DNA of 64,000 nucleotides from NCBI RefSeq assembly GCF_000812465.1, contig NZ_JWMA01000182.1, positions 16,736-80,735 on the forward strand, read 5' to 3'. The stretch is from Cupriavidus sp. IDO (lineage in GTDB: Bacteria; Pseudomonadota; Gammaproteobacteria; Burkholderiales; Burkholderiaceae). The notes under the pieces were generated by a model that was given only the letters and a program-made list of their open reading frames with translations, was not told the DNA's origin and ran no database searches. Shown here piece by piece: positions 36,627-45,266 of this stretch. The position numbers and the translations under genes were made by a program. Position 1 is the first letter of the stretch. Every line of letters begins with the position of its first letter.

Positions 36627-36792
36627 CTAGTGTTCTGTTCCGTAGGTAGCTTGCCAAAATGAAATCGTTCAGTTGGCCGTCAGGCTAGGCGCGAGGAGGC
36701 GCCATAGCTGTGGCTATGGCAACGACGAGCAACGACGCATGGCGGGCAACTGGGCGATTTCATGGCAAGGTATCTGCGGAACAGGACACTAG
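36627..36792. mobile_element. MITE-like palindromic element flanked by CTAG
   Basis: CTAG at 36627-36630 and 36789-36792 flank a 158-bp element. Its terminal inverted repeats are TGTTCTGTTCCG and CGGAACAGGACA, and the inverted similarity continues inward for about 55 bp; the centre holds CATAGCTGTGGCTATGGC. There is no transposase. CTAG target duplications are typical of the IS5 group (family knowledge), so this could be moved in trans. The right CTAG supplies the stop codon of the FAD oxidase gene. The 350-bp gap 36440-36788 contains nothing else. Confidence 0.7.
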
Positions 36793-38234
36793 TGCCCCCG
36801 TGCCGGCAGGACTTTGCCAGGATTCAGCAGGTTCCTGGGATCCAGCGCCTGCTTGACCTGCCACATCAGTTCCAGTTCCACCGCCGACTTGTAACGCGTC
36901 AGGTCGTCGCGCTTGACGACGCCGATGCCGTGCTCGGCCGAGATCGAGCCGTTCTCGGCATGGGCCATCGCATCAACCAGGGACGAGATCGGCTCATACC
37001 ATTGCGCAAGGAATGCCTTGGCCGTCTGGTCCTTGGGGCGCAGCGGGTTGAAGTGGACGTTGCCGTCGCCCATATGCCCGTAGATCACCATGCGGGCGGC
37101 GGGCTCCAGCGCGAGCACCTTTGCCGAGGCCTCTTCCACGAATGCCGCGATGCGCGACAGCGGCACCGAGACATCGCACTTGATGCTGCCGCCGGTGCGG
37201 GTCTGGGCGTCGGAGATCTCTTCGCGGATGCGCCAGAAGGTCTGCGCGTCCGACAGGCTCGCGGCCACGGCGGCATCCACCACCAGCTTCTGTTCAAAGC
37301 CCGATTCGAGGATTTCCATCAGCGTGGCGTTGAGGCTCTCGGCATCCGTGCCCGAAGTCAGCTCGATCAGCACCATCCAGTCGTGCCTGGCGGGCAGCGG
37401 CGCCGCGACATTGCCCAGGTATTCCAGCACCAGTTCCAGCGCCGGCTGCGAGATCAGCTCGAAGGCCGTCACCGCCTGACCAGACAGGTGCTTGGCCTCG
37501 CCCAGCAGCCGCACGGCGGCTGCCGGGCTGTCCACGGCGACGAACGCCACGGCCGAACTGCGCGGCTGCGGCATCAGCTTCAGGACCGCGCCGGTGATGA
37601 TGCCGAGCGTCCCCTCCGCACCGATGAACAGGTGCTTGAGGTCGTAGCCGGTGTTGTCCTTGCGCAGGCCGCGCTGCGATGAATAGATGCGCCCATCCGG
37701 CAGCACGGCTTCGATGCCCAGCACCAGGTCGCGCATATTGCCGTAGCGCAGCACCGCCGTGCCGCCGGCATTGGTCGACAGGTTGCCGCCGATCTGGCAC
37801 GAGCCCTCCGAACCGATACGCAGCGGGAACAGGCGCTGCTCCGCTTCCGCCGCGCTGCGTGCCGCGCTCAGCGTAACGCCGGCCTGCACGGTCATGGTGT
37901 CGTTGATGGTGTCGATGGCCAGCACACGGTTCATACGGCTGAGATTGACCACCACGGCCGTGCCGCTGTCGTCGGGCACGGCGCCGCCCATCAGCGAGGT
38001 ATTGCCCCCTTGCGGCACCACCGGCACGTTGTTGGCATAGCACCACTGCAGGACCCGGCTGACCTGTTCGGTCGACGACGGCATCACCACGACCCGCGCG
38101 CGGCCGTGATAGATGCGGCGATAGTCGGTGACATAGGCCTGCGTATCGGTGTCGCCGCTCAGGCAGGCGCGTTCGCCGACGATGGCCTGCATCGCGCGCA
38201 GGGTGGCATCGGGTGTCGTGGCTTGGTCTTGCAT
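36789..38234 (-). CDS. FAD-linked D-2-hydroxyacid oxidase/dehydrogenase (GlcD/D-lactate type)
   Basis: A 481-residue PCMH-type flavoprotein. The FAD motif is VPVVPQGGNTSLMGGAVPDD, and the C-terminal oxidase domain has IYGHMGDGNVHFN, which carries the substrate-metal histidines, and SISAEHGIGVVKRDDL. Likely oxidises a D-2-hydroxyacid (glycolate, D-lactate, D-glycerate or 2-hydroxyglutarate type). It is last in a leftward module with an aldolase, an aldehyde dehydrogenase and galactarate dehydratase. Its stop codon TAG is formed by the CTAG edge of the adjacent MITE, so the native C-terminus may have been altered. Confidence 0.85.
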   Translation of the reverse strand: MQDQATTPDATLRAMQAIVGERACLSGDTDTQAYVTDYRRIYHGRARVVVMPSSTEQVSRVLQWCYANNVPVVPQGGNTSLMGGAVPDDSGTAVVVNLSRMNRVLAIDTINDTMTVQAGVTLSAARSAAEAEQRLFPLRIGSEGSCQIGGNLSTNAGGTAVLRYGNMRDLVLGIEAVLPDGRIYSSQRGLRKDNTGYDLKHLFIGAEGTLGIITGAVLKLMPQPRSSAVAFVAVDSPAAAVRLLGEAKHLSGQAVTAFELISQPALELVLEYLGNVAAPLPARHDWMVLIELTSGTDAESLNATLMEILESGFEQKLVVDAAVAASLSDAQTFWRIREEISDAQTRTGGSIKCDVSVPLSRIAAFVEEASAKVLALEPAARMVIYGHMGDGNVHFNPLRPKDQTAKAFLAQWYEPISSLVDAMAHAENGSISAEHGIGVVKRDDLTRYKSAVELELMWQVKQALDPRNLLNPGKVLPARGH

Positions 38235-38258
38235 ATTCGGTCTTGTAAGGAAAGCGGT

Positions 38259-39065
38259 TCAGTAGGCGGCCGAAGGCGTACCGGCCGTGCCGGCAGCCTG
38301 CCCCGGCTTGAATTCAGCCGCCAGCCGGCGCGCCGCGCCGGCATAAAGCGAAACATCAACGCCCGTCGCTACAAAGGTGCATCCCAGCTCCAGGTAGCGG
38401 CGCGCCAGTGCTGGATCCGACGTCAGCGTGCCGGCCGCCTTGCCGCTGGCAATGATGGTGCGCATGGCGCCCTCGATCGCGGCCTGGACTTCCGGATGCC
38501 CGGGCCGGCCGCGATGGCCCATCGACGCCGCCAGGTCGGCCGGGCCGATAAACACGCCGTCAACGCCGTCCACGGCGCAGATCGCTTCCAGGTTCCCCAG
38601 GGCCGTGACAGTTTCGGCCTGCACCAGCAGGCAGATTTCGTCATCGGCCACGTCGAGGTAGTCCGTGCGGGCGCTCCAGCGCGAGGCGCGTGCAATCGCA
38701 CTGCCGACACCCCGGATACCCTGCGGCGGATAGCGCGTGGCGCTGACCAGTGCGCGCGCCTGCTCGGCCGTATCCACCATCGGCACCAGCAGGCTCTTCG
38801 CGCCGATGTCCAGCAGTTGCTTGATCACCGGCACTTCGCCCGCCACGGCGCGCACCACCGGCTGCGAGGGGTATGGGGCCACGGCCTGCAGGGCCTGCAA
38901 GGTGCTGCGCAGGTCGTTTGGGGCGTGCTCGCCGTCGATCAGCAGCCAGTCAAAGCCGGCGGTGGCGGAGACTTCGGCCAGGTAAGGCGTTGCCATCGAG
39001 AGCCAGAGGCCGATCTGCGCCTGGCGGGCCGCCAGTGCGGCCTTGAAGGGGTTGTTAGCAGGCAT
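38259..39065 (-). CDS. garL: HpcH/HpaI-family aldolase, 2-dehydro-3-deoxyglucarate aldolase-like
   Basis: A 268-residue class II aldolase (start at 39065; the longer frame runs into the preceding gap). The active site DGEHAPNDLR, metal-binding Glu in VQAETVTALGNLEAI, and FIGPADLAASMGHRG are characteristic. In a module with galactarate dehydratase, cleavage of 2-keto-3-deoxy(5-)glucarate to pyruvate and tartronate semialdehyde is the natural reaction. HpaI-like 4-hydroxy-2-oxoheptanedioate aldolases are the main alternative. Confidence 0.8.
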   Translation of the reverse strand: MPANNPFKAALAARQAQIGLWLSMATPYLAEVSATAGFDWLLIDGEHAPNDLRSTLQALQAVAPYPSQPVVRAVAGEVPVIKQLLDIGAKSLLVPMVDTAEQARALVSATRYPPQGIRGVGSAIARASRWSARTDYLDVADDEICLLVQAETVTALGNLEAICAVDGVDGVFIGPADLAASMGHRGRPGHPEVQAAIEGAMRTIIASGKAAGTLTSDPALARRYLELGCTFVATGVDVSLYAGAARRLAAEFKPGQAAGTAGTPSAAY

Positions 39066-39103
39066 GGTGTTCCATATCCGGTTTGCGCTTCGGTCCGTGC
39101 CGG

Positions 39104-40579
39104 TCAGCCGAGCTGGCCCTGGCACAGGTATTTGGTATGCATGTAGTCGTCCAGGCCATGGCGCGAGCCCTCGCGGCCGTAGCCGGATTCTTTCACACCG
39201 CCGAACGGTGCCGCTTCGGCTGCGATGGCGCCTTCGTTGATGCCGACCATGCCGGTCTCCAGTGCCTGCGCCACGCGCCAGATGCGGCGCACGTCATTCG
39301 AGTAGAAGTACGCGGCAAGACCGAACGGTGTGTCGTTGGCGTCGCGGATTACCTCTTGCTCATCATGGAAGCGGAACACCGGAGCGACCGGCCCGAAGGT
39401 CTCCTCGCACGACAGTTCCATCTCCGGCGTGGCGCCGACCAGCACGGTGGGCGCGTAGTAATGGGGGCCGTCCTCCGCGCGCAAGCGCTTGCCGCCGGTC
39501 ACCACCCGCGCGCCTCGGGCGACCGCGTCTTCCACGTGCCGGGCGATCTTGTCGACGGCGCGGGCATTGATCATGGGGCCGATCTGCGCTGCCTCTTCAG
39601 TGGCCGGCCCGACGTGGAGCGCGCCGACGCGCTGCGCGAGGCGTTCGACAAAGGCATCATGCACGGCGTCCTGCACATAGACCCGGTTCGGGCAGACGCA
39701 GGTCTGGCCCCCGTTGCGGAACTTGGACGCCATCAGGCCATCGACCGCCGCATCCAGATCGGCATCGTCGAACACGATGAACGGCGCGTTGCCGCCCAAC
39801 TCCAGCGATAACTTCTTGAGCGTGGCGGCGGACTCGCGGGCCAGGTGCTTGCCAACCGGCGTGGAGCCGGTGAACGTGATCTTGCGCACGCGGCTGTCGG
39901 CCAGCCAGGCATCCACCACGACAGGCGTATTCGCGCGCGAAGCCGTGACGATATTGAGCACGCCGGCCGGAATGCCGGCTTGCTCGGCCAGCCAGACCAG
40001 TGCGAGGGCCGTCAGCGGCGTGTCCTCGGCCGGCTTGGCGACCACGGTGCAGCCCGCGGCCAGCGCCGGCGCAATCTTGCGGGCAATCATTGCCAGCGGG
40101 AAATTCCACGGTGTAATCGCCGCGACCACGCCCACCGGTTCCTCCAGGACCAGCAGCTTGCGGCCAGGCACGGCCTCGGCCACGATGTCGCCGCAGATGC
40201 GCGTGGCTTCTTCGGCAAACCATTCGACGTAGGAGGCTCCGTACAGGACTTCGCCGCGCGCTTCTTTCAGTGGCTTGCCCTGCTCGGTCGAGATGATGAG
40301 GGCGAGATCTTCCTGGTTGGCCAGGATCAGTGCGTGCCAGCGCTTGATCAACTGGGCACGTTCGCGCGCCGGGCGGCGGCTCCATGCCGGGAACGCGGCG
40401 GCCGCGGCATCGACCGCCTGGCTGGCATCATCCGCATCGCTGTCTGGCACATGGGCGAAGGTCCCGCCGGTGGCGGGATTTGCCACCGGCAGCCTGCGAT
40501 GCTGGCCTGCCTCGCGCCACTGCTGGTTGATGAAGTTCTGGCTGCGCAGCAGCGCAGGCTGGGAAAGAGACAGGGACAT
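39104..40579 (-). CDS. NAD(P)-dependent semialdehyde dehydrogenase (GabD-like)
   Basis: A 491-residue aldehyde dehydrogenase. STEQGKPLKEARGEV, VAAITPWNFPLAMIARK, LELGGNAPFIVFDDADLD and NGGQTCVCPNRVYVQD (with the catalytic Cys) match succinate-semialdehyde dehydrogenases. In this cluster it could instead oxidise 2-oxoglutarate semialdehyde or tartronate semialdehyde, since GabD-like enzymes are often recruited to sugar-acid pathways. Lies between the aldolase and galactarate dehydratase genes, same strand, short gaps. Confidence 0.85.
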   Translation of the reverse strand: MSLSLSQPALLRSQNFINQQWREAGQHRRLPVANPATGGTFAHVPDSDADDASQAVDAAAAAFPAWSRRPARERAQLIKRWHALILANQEDLALIISTEQGKPLKEARGEVLYGASYVEWFAEEATRICGDIVAEAVPGRKLLVLEEPVGVVAAITPWNFPLAMIARKIAPALAAGCTVVAKPAEDTPLTALALVWLAEQAGIPAGVLNIVTASRANTPVVVDAWLADSRVRKITFTGSTPVGKHLARESAATLKKLSLELGGNAPFIVFDDADLDAAVDGLMASKFRNGGQTCVCPNRVYVQDAVHDAFVERLAQRVGALHVGPATEEAAQIGPMINARAVDKIARHVEDAVARGARVVTGGKRLRAEDGPHYYAPTVLVGATPEMELSCEETFGPVAPVFRFHDEQEVIRDANDTPFGLAAYFYSNDVRRIWRVAQALETGMVGINEGAIAAEAAPFGGVKESGYGREGSRHGLDDYMHTKYLCQGQLG

Positions 40580-40615
40580 GAGGCTTGCGTGAAAGGCGTT
40601 GCGGAACCCGGCGCG

Positions 40616-42139
40616 TCAGCTGACGATGCCGAGGTGCCAGGGCACGAACTCGTTGTCACCAAGGCCTAGCGCTTCGCTCTTGGTGGGCTGGCCCGAGGCG
40701 GCCTGCAGGATATGCTCGAAGATGCGCTGCCCCATCTGCTCGACGGTCAGTGCGCCGTCCAGCACCAGCCCGCAGTTGATGTCCATATCGTTCTGCAGGC
40801 GGTTGTACATGGCCGAATTGGAGGCCAGCTTGATGGTCGGCGCCGGCTTGGAGCCGAACATCGAGCCGCGGCCGGTGGTGAAGCAGATCAGGTTGGCGCC
40901 GCTGGCAATCTGGCCGGTCGCGGCCACCGGGTCATAGCCCGGCGAATCCATGAAGACAAAGCCCGCCTTGTCGATCGGCTCGGCGTATTCGTACACGGCC
41001 TGCAGCGGCGTGGTGCCGCCTTTCATGGCAGAGCCCAGCGACTTCTCGAAGATGTTCGCCAGCCCGCCCTGCTGGTTGCCGTGGCCGACCACGCCGTTGA
41101 ACTGCGCATTGTGGCCGGCGGTATAGCGCTCCCACCAGGCCAGCCGCTCCAGCAGCTTCTGTCCGACTTCCGGCGTAACCGCGCGGCGCGTGAGCATGAA
41201 TTCCACGCCGTGGATCTCGGGCGTTTCGGACAGGATGGCGGTGCCGCCGTGGCGCACCAGGATGTCCATCGCCGCCCCCAGCGCCGGGTTGGCGCTGATA
41301 CCGGAAAAGCCATCCGAGCCGCCGCATTCCAGTCCGATCTTCAGGTGGCTGGCCGACACCGGCTGGCGTACCGCCGCATTGGCGGCCGGCAGCATGGCCT
41401 CGATGGCGCGGATGCCGGCATCGATGGTCTCGCGCGTGCCGCCGGTATCCTGCATGACCAGCGTGTGCACGGCCGGTCCCGGCACCAGTCCCTGCGACTC
41501 GACCAGCGAAGCCACCTGATTACGTTCGCACCCGAGTCCGACGATCAGCACGCCGGCCAGGTTGGGATGGCGCGCATAGCCGGCCAGCGTACGGCGCAGC
41601 ACGTCGAAGTGCTCGCTCGGCGAGGACATGCCGCAACCACTGGTCTGCGCAAAGGCCGCCACGCCATCCACATTGGGATACGCCGCCAATCGCTCCGGCG
41701 TGAAATACGCCGCGATATGGCGGATTACCGTGGCCGAGCAGTTCACCGACGACAGGATGCCGATAAAGTTGCGCGTGCCGACGCGGCCATCCGGACGCAC
41801 AAAGCCCATGAAGGTGGCGCGCTCGGCCTCGGGCACATAGTCCACCGGACGCACGTCCTGGCAGAAGGCCGGGTCGCGGTAGAAATCGACCAGCTTCAGG
41901 TTGTGCGAGTGCACGTGGTCGCCTGGGGCAATATCGCGCGCCGCCACGCCGATCACGGTGTCGTACTTGCGCACGGGCGTGCCGCTGGCAATCGCGCAGG
42001 CCGCGATCTTGTGGCCGGCGGGCACCTGCGCGCGCACGCGCAAAGCCGGATCAGCGAGTTGCTGCCCCAACGCCAGGTCGCTCCTGGCGATCAGGACGTT
42101 GTCGTTGGCGTGCAGCCGGATGACGGGATTGTTGTTCAC
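40616..42139 (-). CDS. garD: Galactarate/altronate-type dehydratase
   Basis: A 507-residue UxaA/GarD-family enzyme: a short N-terminal SAF domain (about 1-95, with DNVLIARSDLALGQQL and GDHVHSHNLKL) and a large catalytic domain with FAQTSGCGM, VGLGCERNQ, GLECGGSDGFSGISANPALGAA and DSPGYDPVAATGQIASGANLICFTTGRGS. The iron-binding cysteines and glycine-rich loops appear intact. It dehydrates galactarate to 5-keto-4-deoxyglucarate. The GTG at 42139 is used; a TTG two codons earlier is possible. It is followed by the aldolase, dehydrogenase and oxidase genes. Confidence 0.85.
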   Translation of the reverse strand: MNNNPVIRLHANDNVLIARSDLALGQQLADPALRVRAQVPAGHKIAACAIASGTPVRKYDTVIGVAARDIAPGDHVHSHNLKLVDFYRDPAFCQDVRPVDYVPEAERATFMGFVRPDGRVGTRNFIGILSSVNCSATVIRHIAAYFTPERLAAYPNVDGVAAFAQTSGCGMSSPSEHFDVLRRTLAGYARHPNLAGVLIVGLGCERNQVASLVESQGLVPGPAVHTLVMQDTGGTRETIDAGIRAIEAMLPAANAAVRQPVSASHLKIGLECGGSDGFSGISANPALGAAMDILVRHGGTAILSETPEIHGVEFMLTRRAVTPEVGQKLLERLAWWERYTAGHNAQFNGVVGHGNQQGGLANIFEKSLGSAMKGGTTPLQAVYEYAEPIDKAGFVFMDSPGYDPVAATGQIASGANLICFTTGRGSMFGSKPAPTIKLASNSAMYNRLQNDMDINCGLVLDGALTVEQMGQRIFEHILQAASGQPTKSEALGLGDNEFVPWHLGIVS

Positions 42140-42145
42140 TGGCAA

Positions 42146-43162
42146 TCAACCTTGCTGCAGCAGTTCCCTGAGCTTCAGGCGCTGGATCAGTTGGGTTTCC
42201 TGGTCGTACACCGTGGCTACATATTTCTTGTACTCGGGGCCGTCCAGGTACATCACGGGCGCGTCCAGCCGGGCGGCTACCTGCTTGAATTCGTTGCTGG
42301 CCACGGCCGCGCGGAACACTTCGCGCAGCTTCTTCTCCACCGCCGGCGGCATGCCCTTGGGCGCGCCGATGCCGTTAGGGGCTTCCACCACGACGTTGTA
42401 GCCGAGTTCCTTCAGCGTTGGCGTGTCCTTGAAGCGCGACGCGCGCTGTTCTCCCCAGGTGGCCAGCAGGCGCATCTTGCCGGCTTCCACGTGCGGGGCC
42501 CAGGAGCTCGAATCCGCCAGCATGTCGACCTGCCCCGCCAGCACGTCCTGCAGCGCCGAGGCGCCACCCTTGTAGGCGATGGCATTGAACTGCACGCCGG
42601 CGGCCAGCGCGAACTGCTCCATGCCAACGTGCGTGGCGCCGCCAATGCCGGCGTGGGCATAGGTAACCTTGCCCGGGTTGGCCTTCGCGGCGGCCACTGC
42701 GTCCTTCAGCGTCTTGAAGCGGGAGTTCGTCGGCACGGCAATGCCGAAGGTCTGGCCCGAGGTGCGCGCCAGGTAGGTCAGCTCGGTGCGCGGGTCCAGC
42801 TGGAGCATGCCAAGCTGCGAGAAACGCGTGACCGAGATCGGAATCTGGCCGATGGTGTAGCCGTCAGGCGTGGCACGCGCCAGCGCCTTGGTGCCGATCA
42901 TGCCCGACGCCCCGGCACGGTTCTCGACCACGATGGATTGCTTGAGGATGGCAGAGGCCACCTGGCACAGCGCGCGCATCGACTGATCGGCGGTGCCGCC
43001 TACCGGCCACGGGCAAATGAAGGTGATGGGACGCTCGGGATACTCGGCTGCGGCCCGGCCGACGCCGGGCAGGATCAGTCCGGCAGTGCCTGCGGCGGCG
43101 GCCGCGACGCCGCTGATGAGCACGCGGCGGCGCATCGGATTGATGGGGAATCCTTGGGTCAT
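42146..43162 (-). CDS. Bug-type periplasmic solute receptor, Tat-like leader
   Basis: A 338-residue receptor (start 43162). The leader contains MRRRVLISGVAAAAAGTAGLIL, an Arg-rich, possibly Tat-type signal. The mature start EYPERPITFICPWPVGGTADQSMR and ENRAGASGMIG are Bug motifs. It is first gene of the galactarate-type operon, its stop lying just before garD. Probable capture of a hexarate for an unlinked TctAB permease (inference). Confidence 0.88.
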   Translation of the reverse strand: MTQGFPINPMRRRVLISGVAAAAAGTAGLILPGVGRAAAEYPERPITFICPWPVGGTADQSMRALCQVASAILKQSIVVENRAGASGMIGTKALARATPDGYTIGQIPISVTRFSQLGMLQLDPRTELTYLARTSGQTFGIAVPTNSRFKTLKDAVAAAKANPGKVTYAHAGIGGATHVGMEQFALAAGVQFNAIAYKGGASALQDVLAGQVDMLADSSSWAPHVEAGKMRLLATWGEQRASRFKDTPTLKELGYNVVVEAPNGIGAPKGMPPAVEKKLREVFRAAVASNEFKQVAARLDAPVMYLDGPEYKKYVATVYDQETQLIQRLKLRELLQQG

Positions 43163-43273
43163 GTGCGGGTGTCTCCGTTGTTCTGGTCTCGCGGGCCGGG
43201 CAGCCGTCCTCGCTCTGTCCGCATTCTGGTGCGCCTGAACATAACAATCCAATCAAAAAGTGGCATTGCTTCA

Positions 43274-43287
43274 TAACCTTACGGTTA
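43274..43287. promoter_or_regulatory. LysR-type inverted repeat in the divergent promoter
   Basis: TAACC (43274-43278), TTAC, GGTTA (43283-43287): a 5-bp-arm dyad 15 bp before the LysR gene and about 110 bp from the divergent Bug-garD operon. The placement fits autorepression and divergent activation by a LysR regulator. Confidence 0.5.
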
Positions 43288-43302
43288 GGTAGACTCCGGG
43301 CC

Positions 43303-44244
43303 ATGGCCAATATCGATCGCGCGCTGCGCTCCAATATCAAACTACGCCATCTGCAGCTGCTGGTGGCCCTGGACGAGTTCCGCCACCTGGGCCGCACCGC
43401 GGAATTCCTGTCGGTGAGCCAGCCGGCCGTGTCGAAGGTGCTGACGGAAGTCGAGAAGATGCTCGGCCTGACCCTGTTCACGCGCTCCACCCGCGGCACC
43501 GAGCCGACTGCCGCCGGCGAGTCGCTGGTGCGTTTCGCGCGTTCGGTGCTGGCGCAGTACGAACAGACACGTGACGAAATCGCCGCCGTGGAAAGCGGCG
43601 CATCGGGCCGCATCCGCGTCGGCTCGATGGGCGCGGCACTGCCGGTCCTGCTGGCGCGTGCGGTCGGCCTGCTCAAGGATCGCTCAGCCCGGGCGACGGT
43701 GCTGGTGGAGGAAGGCGACCTGACCCACCTGCTGCCAAAGCTGCGGCTGAGCGAGCTGGACCTCATCGTCGGCCGGCTGGAACCCGGCTATGCGGCGCCG
43801 GACCTGCTGACGGAAGCGCTCTACGACGAGCAGATGGTGGTGGTTGTCAAACGCGGCCACAAGCTCGCGCGCAAGGCCCGCCCCGGCTGGAGCGACCTGG
43901 CGGCGATGCCTTGCGTGCTGCCGCCGCCATGGGCCTCGCTGCGGGTCAAGATCGAACAGGCGTTCTACCAGCACGGCATGCATCCCCCGCAGGACGTGAT
44001 CGAATCATCGTCCTATCTCGCCACCACCACCTTCATCAGCCAGCGCAGCGCCGCCGGCTTCATGGCGCAGTCCCCTGCACGGGCGCTGGAAGCGGAGGGC
44101 CGCCTGCATATCCTGGCGATGGACGTGCCGGTAGACCTGCCCCCGGTGGGCATCATCACGCTGCGCGAGCGCGCGCCGACGATCAGCGCCGAGCAGTTGA
44201 TCGAATGCCTGCGCCAGGCTTCGGCCGGGATCGGGCGGCGCTGA
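43303..44244 (+). CDS. LysR-family regulator of the galactarate-type module
   Basis: A 313-residue LTTR. The N-terminal HTH (about 15-75) has FRHLGRTAEFLSVSQPAVSKVLTEVEKMLGLTLFTRSTRGTEPT, and the effector domain follows (about 100-300), starting GRIRVGSMGAALPVLLARAVGLL. It resembles GbpR/galactose-type LTTRs in style. Divergent from the Bug-garD-dehydrogenase-aldolase operon, which it probably controls in response to an acid sugar. Confidence 0.9.
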   Translation: MANIDRALRSNIKLRHLQLLVALDEFRHLGRTAEFLSVSQPAVSKVLTEVEKMLGLTLFTRSTRGTEPTAAGESLVRFARSVLAQYEQTRDEIAAVESGASGRIRVGSMGAALPVLLARAVGLLKDRSARATVLVEEGDLTHLLPKLRLSELDLIVGRLEPGYAAPDLLTEALYDEQMVVVVKRGHKLARKARPGWSDLAAMPCVLPPPWASLRVKIEQAFYQHGMHPPQDVIESSSYLATTTFISQRSAAGFMAQSPARALEAEGRLHILAMDVPVDLPPVGIITLRERAPTISAEQLIECLRQASAGIGRR

Positions 44245-44266
44245 ATGCGCCGGTGGTCGACGCCAC

Positions 44267-45193
44267 TCAGGTTTGCCCGAGCATCCTCGGAACTTCTACG
44301 CCCGGCACCGACATGTCGATCCATAGAATCTCCCCCGCGGTAGAGTCGGTGATGTAGAGCGTATTTCGATCGGGCCCGCCGAAAGCCAGGTTGGTCAACG
44401 AATGACCGGAAGTGCCGCGGATCACCTCTACCGGCTCGGCGCGATGATTGAGCACCCATACATAGGCGAGCCCCGGGTTGGCGACCAGCAGGCGACCATC
44501 GATGTCCATTGCGAGTCCGTCCGGCCCACTGGGGCCGTAAGACGTGAAGAACTGCCCGGCCTTGGATACGCTGCCGTCCTCCAGCAAGGGCATTCGCCAG
44601 ACGCAGTTGCCCCGCGTGACGGCGACAAACATAAAGCGCTCATCTGGCGACAGCACGATGCCATTCGGGCTCGGCACATTGGCAAGCAGCAGTTCGAGCC
44701 GGCCTTCGCGTGTCAGCCGATATACCCTGCCGGTGGGGTCATGCAGGCCGGTCTGGCCTTGATCGGTGAAATAGACGTTCCCCCGGGAATCCAGCGTCAG
44801 GTCGTTGACGCCCTTGAAGCTTTCGGTATTGCGGCGTGGCAGATACGGCCGGACCTCGCCTGCCCGCAGGTCGACTTCCATCAGCCCGTTGCGGTAGTCC
44901 GTGACAAGCAGCGACCGGGGACCGAGGAATTTCATCCCATTGGGCTCGCCGTCCCATTCGACAACCAGGTCCCAGTCGCCTTTGGGGTCAATCCTGAAGA
45001 TCCGCCCGTTAGGAATATCGGTGACGTAGAGGTTGCCTTCGTCATCGACGACGGGACCCTCGAGAAAGGAGTCAATTTCACGACCACCCTGGTTCGCCCT
45101 GGACCACTCGGCTCGCCGCGGACTTCGATAGCGGGCAGGAAGGCTGGAAAACGACTCCGCTTCTCGTATGGTTGGTGAATTCAGCAGAAACAT
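44267..45193 (-). CDS. SMP-30/gluconolactonase-family lactonase
   Basis: A 308-residue six-bladed beta-propeller (start at 45193 with AGGA; the longer frame overlaps the preceding gene's end). Repeated blade motifs are EGPVVDDEGNLYVTDIPNGRIFRIDP, GVNDLTLDSRGNVYFTD, SPNGIVLSPDERFMFV and GPDGLAMDIDGRLLVAN, with divalent-metal residues Glu, Asn and Asp in the usual places. It would open a sugar or aldonic lactone. It is last in the leftward IclR-linked module. Confidence 0.88.
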   Translation of the reverse strand: MFLLNSPTIREAESFSSLPARYRSPRRAEWSRANQGGREIDSFLEGPVVDDEGNLYVTDIPNGRIFRIDPKGDWDLVVEWDGEPNGMKFLGPRSLLVTDYRNGLMEVDLRAGEVRPYLPRRNTESFKGVNDLTLDSRGNVYFTDQGQTGLHDPTGRVYRLTREGRLELLLANVPSPNGIVLSPDERFMFVAVTRGNCVWRMPLLEDGSVSKAGQFFTSYGPSGPDGLAMDIDGRLLVANPGLAYVWVLNHRAEPVEVIRGTSGHSLTNLAFGGPDRNTLYITDSTAGEILWIDMSVPGVEVPRMLGQT

Positions 45194-45266
45194 GTCCTGA
45201 TACCTGTTGATAGTCTCGACAGCAGTTGATGCCACCTGGCGCCGCTTTCCGGCAAACCATCGGCCA

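Noticed and set aside
40712..43276. An 854-codon open frame on the + strand opposite garD and the Bug receptor
   Set aside because: It is antisense to two well-supported genes, has Arg/His/Gln/Gly-rich composition with no family motif, and is a normal by-product of high GC third positions.
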